Source: an uncultured archaeon
GTDB lineage: Archaea; Thermoproteota; Nitrososphaeria; Nitrososphaerales; CALBXV01
Length of the DNA: 16,879 nt
Assembly (NCBI GenBank): GCA_937890045.1
Contig: CALBXV010000547.1
Coordinates: 1 to 16,879 of the forward strand
Direction: 5' to 3'
Shown: piece by piece, positions 15,453 to 16,879 of the stretch
Numbering within the stretch: position 1 is the first letter of the stretch
Layout: each line of letters starts with the position of its first letter
The notes under the pieces: generated by a model
What the model was told of the DNA's origin: nothing
The model's input: only the letters and a program-made list of their open reading frames with translations
Databases searched by the model: none
Position numbers and translations under genes: made by a program

Positions 15453-16517
15453 GTGTCTTTTTTTAAGAATATTGGACCCGACGATGTTTCTAAAAAACCT
15501 TTTAAAGTCTTTAAGACATTTACTGTTAGTCATGCTGATAGTTCAAGTGCTTTTATAGGAGTAGAAGGAATAACTGGTAGTCTTTATAAGTTTACACCTT
15601 CAACGGCTCCAGTTAGAGCATATTCATCTTCGGTATATCCATACTCATCTTCATATTATAGTGAACCACTTTTCTACCAAATAAGACATATGTTTTATGG
15701 TGGAACTGGTTCTATAAAATTAAGTGAACCTATAAATACTTTTGGTCCAAATGAGACTGATAAAATGTATAGGGTTTTGCATGATAAAAAGTGTAATGTT
15801 ATATCTGTTCCTCAACAATATTATGGTGAAAGAATAAATCCAGGTTCAATAAAACTTACAGATAATTCCAGTGATCAGACTTTAGATATAAGAGATGATG
15901 GTGATGGAAATCTTTATGATTTTGATTATTCTGCAAGTTATGCTGCTTTTAGAAGTGGTGGATTTGATGGAGCTAACCCAGAAACGGGTAGTGTATTAGG
16001 AAATGCTTTTTATGATTTTGGATTAGTTGTATTTACTAATACTGGTTCTATTTATCAAAATGTAGGTTTGGGTGGATATCATAAAAATGATGGTGCAAAT
16101 GGATGGGAATTAGAATTTAAATCGGTACATGAAATAACTGAATATGAATATACTTGTACTGTAGAGCCTGGGGAATTTAATGCTACAACAAATATAAGTG
16201 CTACTGAGGGATATAGTGGTAGTACAACAATTGTTGAAGGAGTTCCATCTATTTATAATTTTTTTCCTCCTGGAGATAATCCAGCACAAAGAGGAGATTT
16301 TTCACAATTTAGTGTAGGTTCGGGATCTTTTAATTCATCTTATCAAGCAACGGAAAATTATATTGGAGAGGTAACACATTCAGAATGGTCTCCTTATGTA
16401 ACTACTATAGGTTTGTATGATAATTTCAATCGTCTTTTGATGATTGGTAAATTAGCAAAGCCAGTTAAAAATGATAAAGATATGTTGTTAAAATTTGTTA
16501 TTAGATTAGATGTTTAG
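15453..16517 (+). CDS. Virion structural protein, paralogue of the preceding gene
   Basis: This protein has 354 residues, the same length as its neighbour, and starts at GTG with AGAGGGG just upstream. The Tyr/Ser-rich N-terminal region (YSSSVYPYSSSYYSEPLFYQ) is followed by the shared blocks (YYGERINPGSIKLTD, GNAFYDFGLVVFTNTGS, TCTVEPGEFNATTNIS). The C-terminal 40 residues (YVTTIGLYDNFNRLLMIGKL to VIRLDV) are also shared. A DDGDGNLYD segment at about residue 150 is acidic and could bind a metal ion, though this is only a possibility. Divergence from the neighbour is high, so the duplication is old. It ends the second unit, 51 bases before the secreted-protein gene. Confidence 0.75.
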   Translation: MSFFKNIGPDDVSKKPFKVFKTFTVSHADSSSAFIGVEGITGSLYKFTPSTAPVRAYSSSVYPYSSSYYSEPLFYQIRHMFYGGTGSIKLSEPINTFGPNETDKMYRVLHDKKCNVISVPQQYYGERINPGSIKLTDNSSDQTLDIRDDGDGNLYDFDYSASYAAFRSGGFDGANPETGSVLGNAFYDFGLVVFTNTGSIYQNVGLGGYHKNDGANGWELEFKSVHEITEYEYTCTVEPGEFNATTNISATEGYSGSTTIVEGVPSIYNFFPPGDNPAQRGDFSQFSVGSGSFNSSYQATENYIGEVTHSEWSPYVTTIGLYDNFNRLLMIGKLAKPVKNDKDMLLKFVIRLDV

Positions 16518-16527
16518 TAGTATATAT

Positions 16528-16538
16528 AATATTTATAA
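16528..16538 (+). promoter_or_regulatory. Candidate late promoter element AATATTTATAA (site C)
   Basis: The 11-mer is identical to site A. It ends 30 bases before the ATG at 16569 and follows a TATATAT run. The gap (16518-16568) has no terminator hairpin. CGGAGAT at 16559-16565 serves as ribosome binding site of the next gene. Confidence 0.5.
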
Positions 16539-16568
16539 TTGTAGGAAACTGTTTACTCGGAGATAAAA

Positions 16569-16879
16569 ATGAAAAAAATATTGGTTGGATTGTTGTTATC
16601 AACATCCTTTTTATTTGGACAAATAGAAGGAGTATTTGTAAACTTTTTTAAGTACTCAACAGTTTATGCTGGATTTAATTTAGTATCACCAATGTATCAA
16701 GAAGATAGATATAGATTATCAATGATAGATGAGGATGGTAATGAAAATTGGTTAAGTGGTGAGTTAGCAGTACATAAAGAAGAAAGAGAATTAAAAGCTG
16801 ATTATGATATAGCTTTTGGTATAAGAAAAATAGCACGATTTAATTATGAACCAAAACGGGGTGTTAAAAACGCTGGAGT
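16569..16879 (+). CDS. Secreted or outer-membrane-type protein with signal peptide (3' end outside window)
   Basis: The frame is open from the ATG to the right edge: 103 codons with no stop. The first 18 residues, MKKILVGLLLSTSFLFGQ, form a classic Sec signal peptide, with two Lys, a hydrophobic core and a likely cut after FG. There is no lipobox Cys. The mature part begins IEGVFVNFFKYSTVYAGF, with alternating hydrophobic and aromatic residues, and continues through a charged stretch to DYDIAFGIRKIARFNYEPKR. The strand-like pattern would fit a beta-barrel or other exported protein. Ribosome binding site and promoter-like motif lie upstream. I do not recognise it with certainty. A phage protein made for export would act in the host envelope, for example in exclusion or lysis, but this is inference. 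Confidence 0.75.
   Translation, partial: MKKILVGLLLSTSFLFGQIEGVFVNFFKYSTVYAGFNLVSPMYQEDRYRLSMIDEDGNENWLSGELAVHKEERELKADYDIAFGIRKIARFNYEPKRGVKNAG

Overview
The window is a stretch of an AT-rich tailed-phage genome. It encodes the baseplate and tail-tip module of a contractile-tailed (T4-like) myovirus. The assignment rests on three recognisable T4-type proteins: a gp55-like late sigma factor cut by the left edge, a gp25-like baseplate wedge protein, and a gp6-like (baseplate J) wedge protein. A gp5-like hub/spike protein and a 1,610-residue tail structural protein support it. The base composition, and structural proteins that I associate with uncultured marine phages, suggest a marine phage. 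The host cannot be named from this sequence. No integrase, tRNA, IS element or CRISPR array is visible.

Layout. Positions 1-485 hold the 3' part of the late sigma factor gene. It converges on a small two-helix membrane protein gene (540-761, minus strand), and the two share a strong bidirectional terminator at 489-527. A 177-base intergenic region (762-938) follows, with a terminator-like hairpin on the minus strand and a candidate late promoter. From 939 to 13616 ten tightly packed plus-strand genes run in order: unknown helical protein, hub/spike, two small unknown proteins, gp25, gp6, a DNRLRE-domain protein, a protein ending in a Hint (intein-like) domain, and the giant tail protein; the first of the unknowns is at 939 and the others at 2579 and 3083. 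A second transcription unit (13727-16517) holds three structural proteins, the last two of which appear to be paralogues. A secreted-protein gene starts at 16569 and runs off the right edge.

How the parts fit. gp25 and gp6 should build the wedges around the hub/spike. The DNRLRE, Hint, LamG-like and paralogous proteins probably form outer baseplate or fibre parts that meet the host. The sigma factor would turn on these virion genes. The sequence AATATTTATA lies 30-37 bases upstream of the first gene of each of the three plus-strand units that follow a gap, so it is a good candidate for the promoter element this factor reads.

The most unusual items are: the C-terminal Hint domain that ends one residue after its terminal Asn and so has no C-extein; two identical GC-rich 57-bp repeats coding a Gly/Arg segment inside a Lys-rich linker of the giant protein; the recurring promoter-like motif; and the signal-peptide protein at the right edge. 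(Counting correction for the reader: the plus-strand genes between 939 and 13616 start at 939, 1336, 2579, 3083, 3548, 3978, 5999, 7131 and 8784, i.e. nine genes.)
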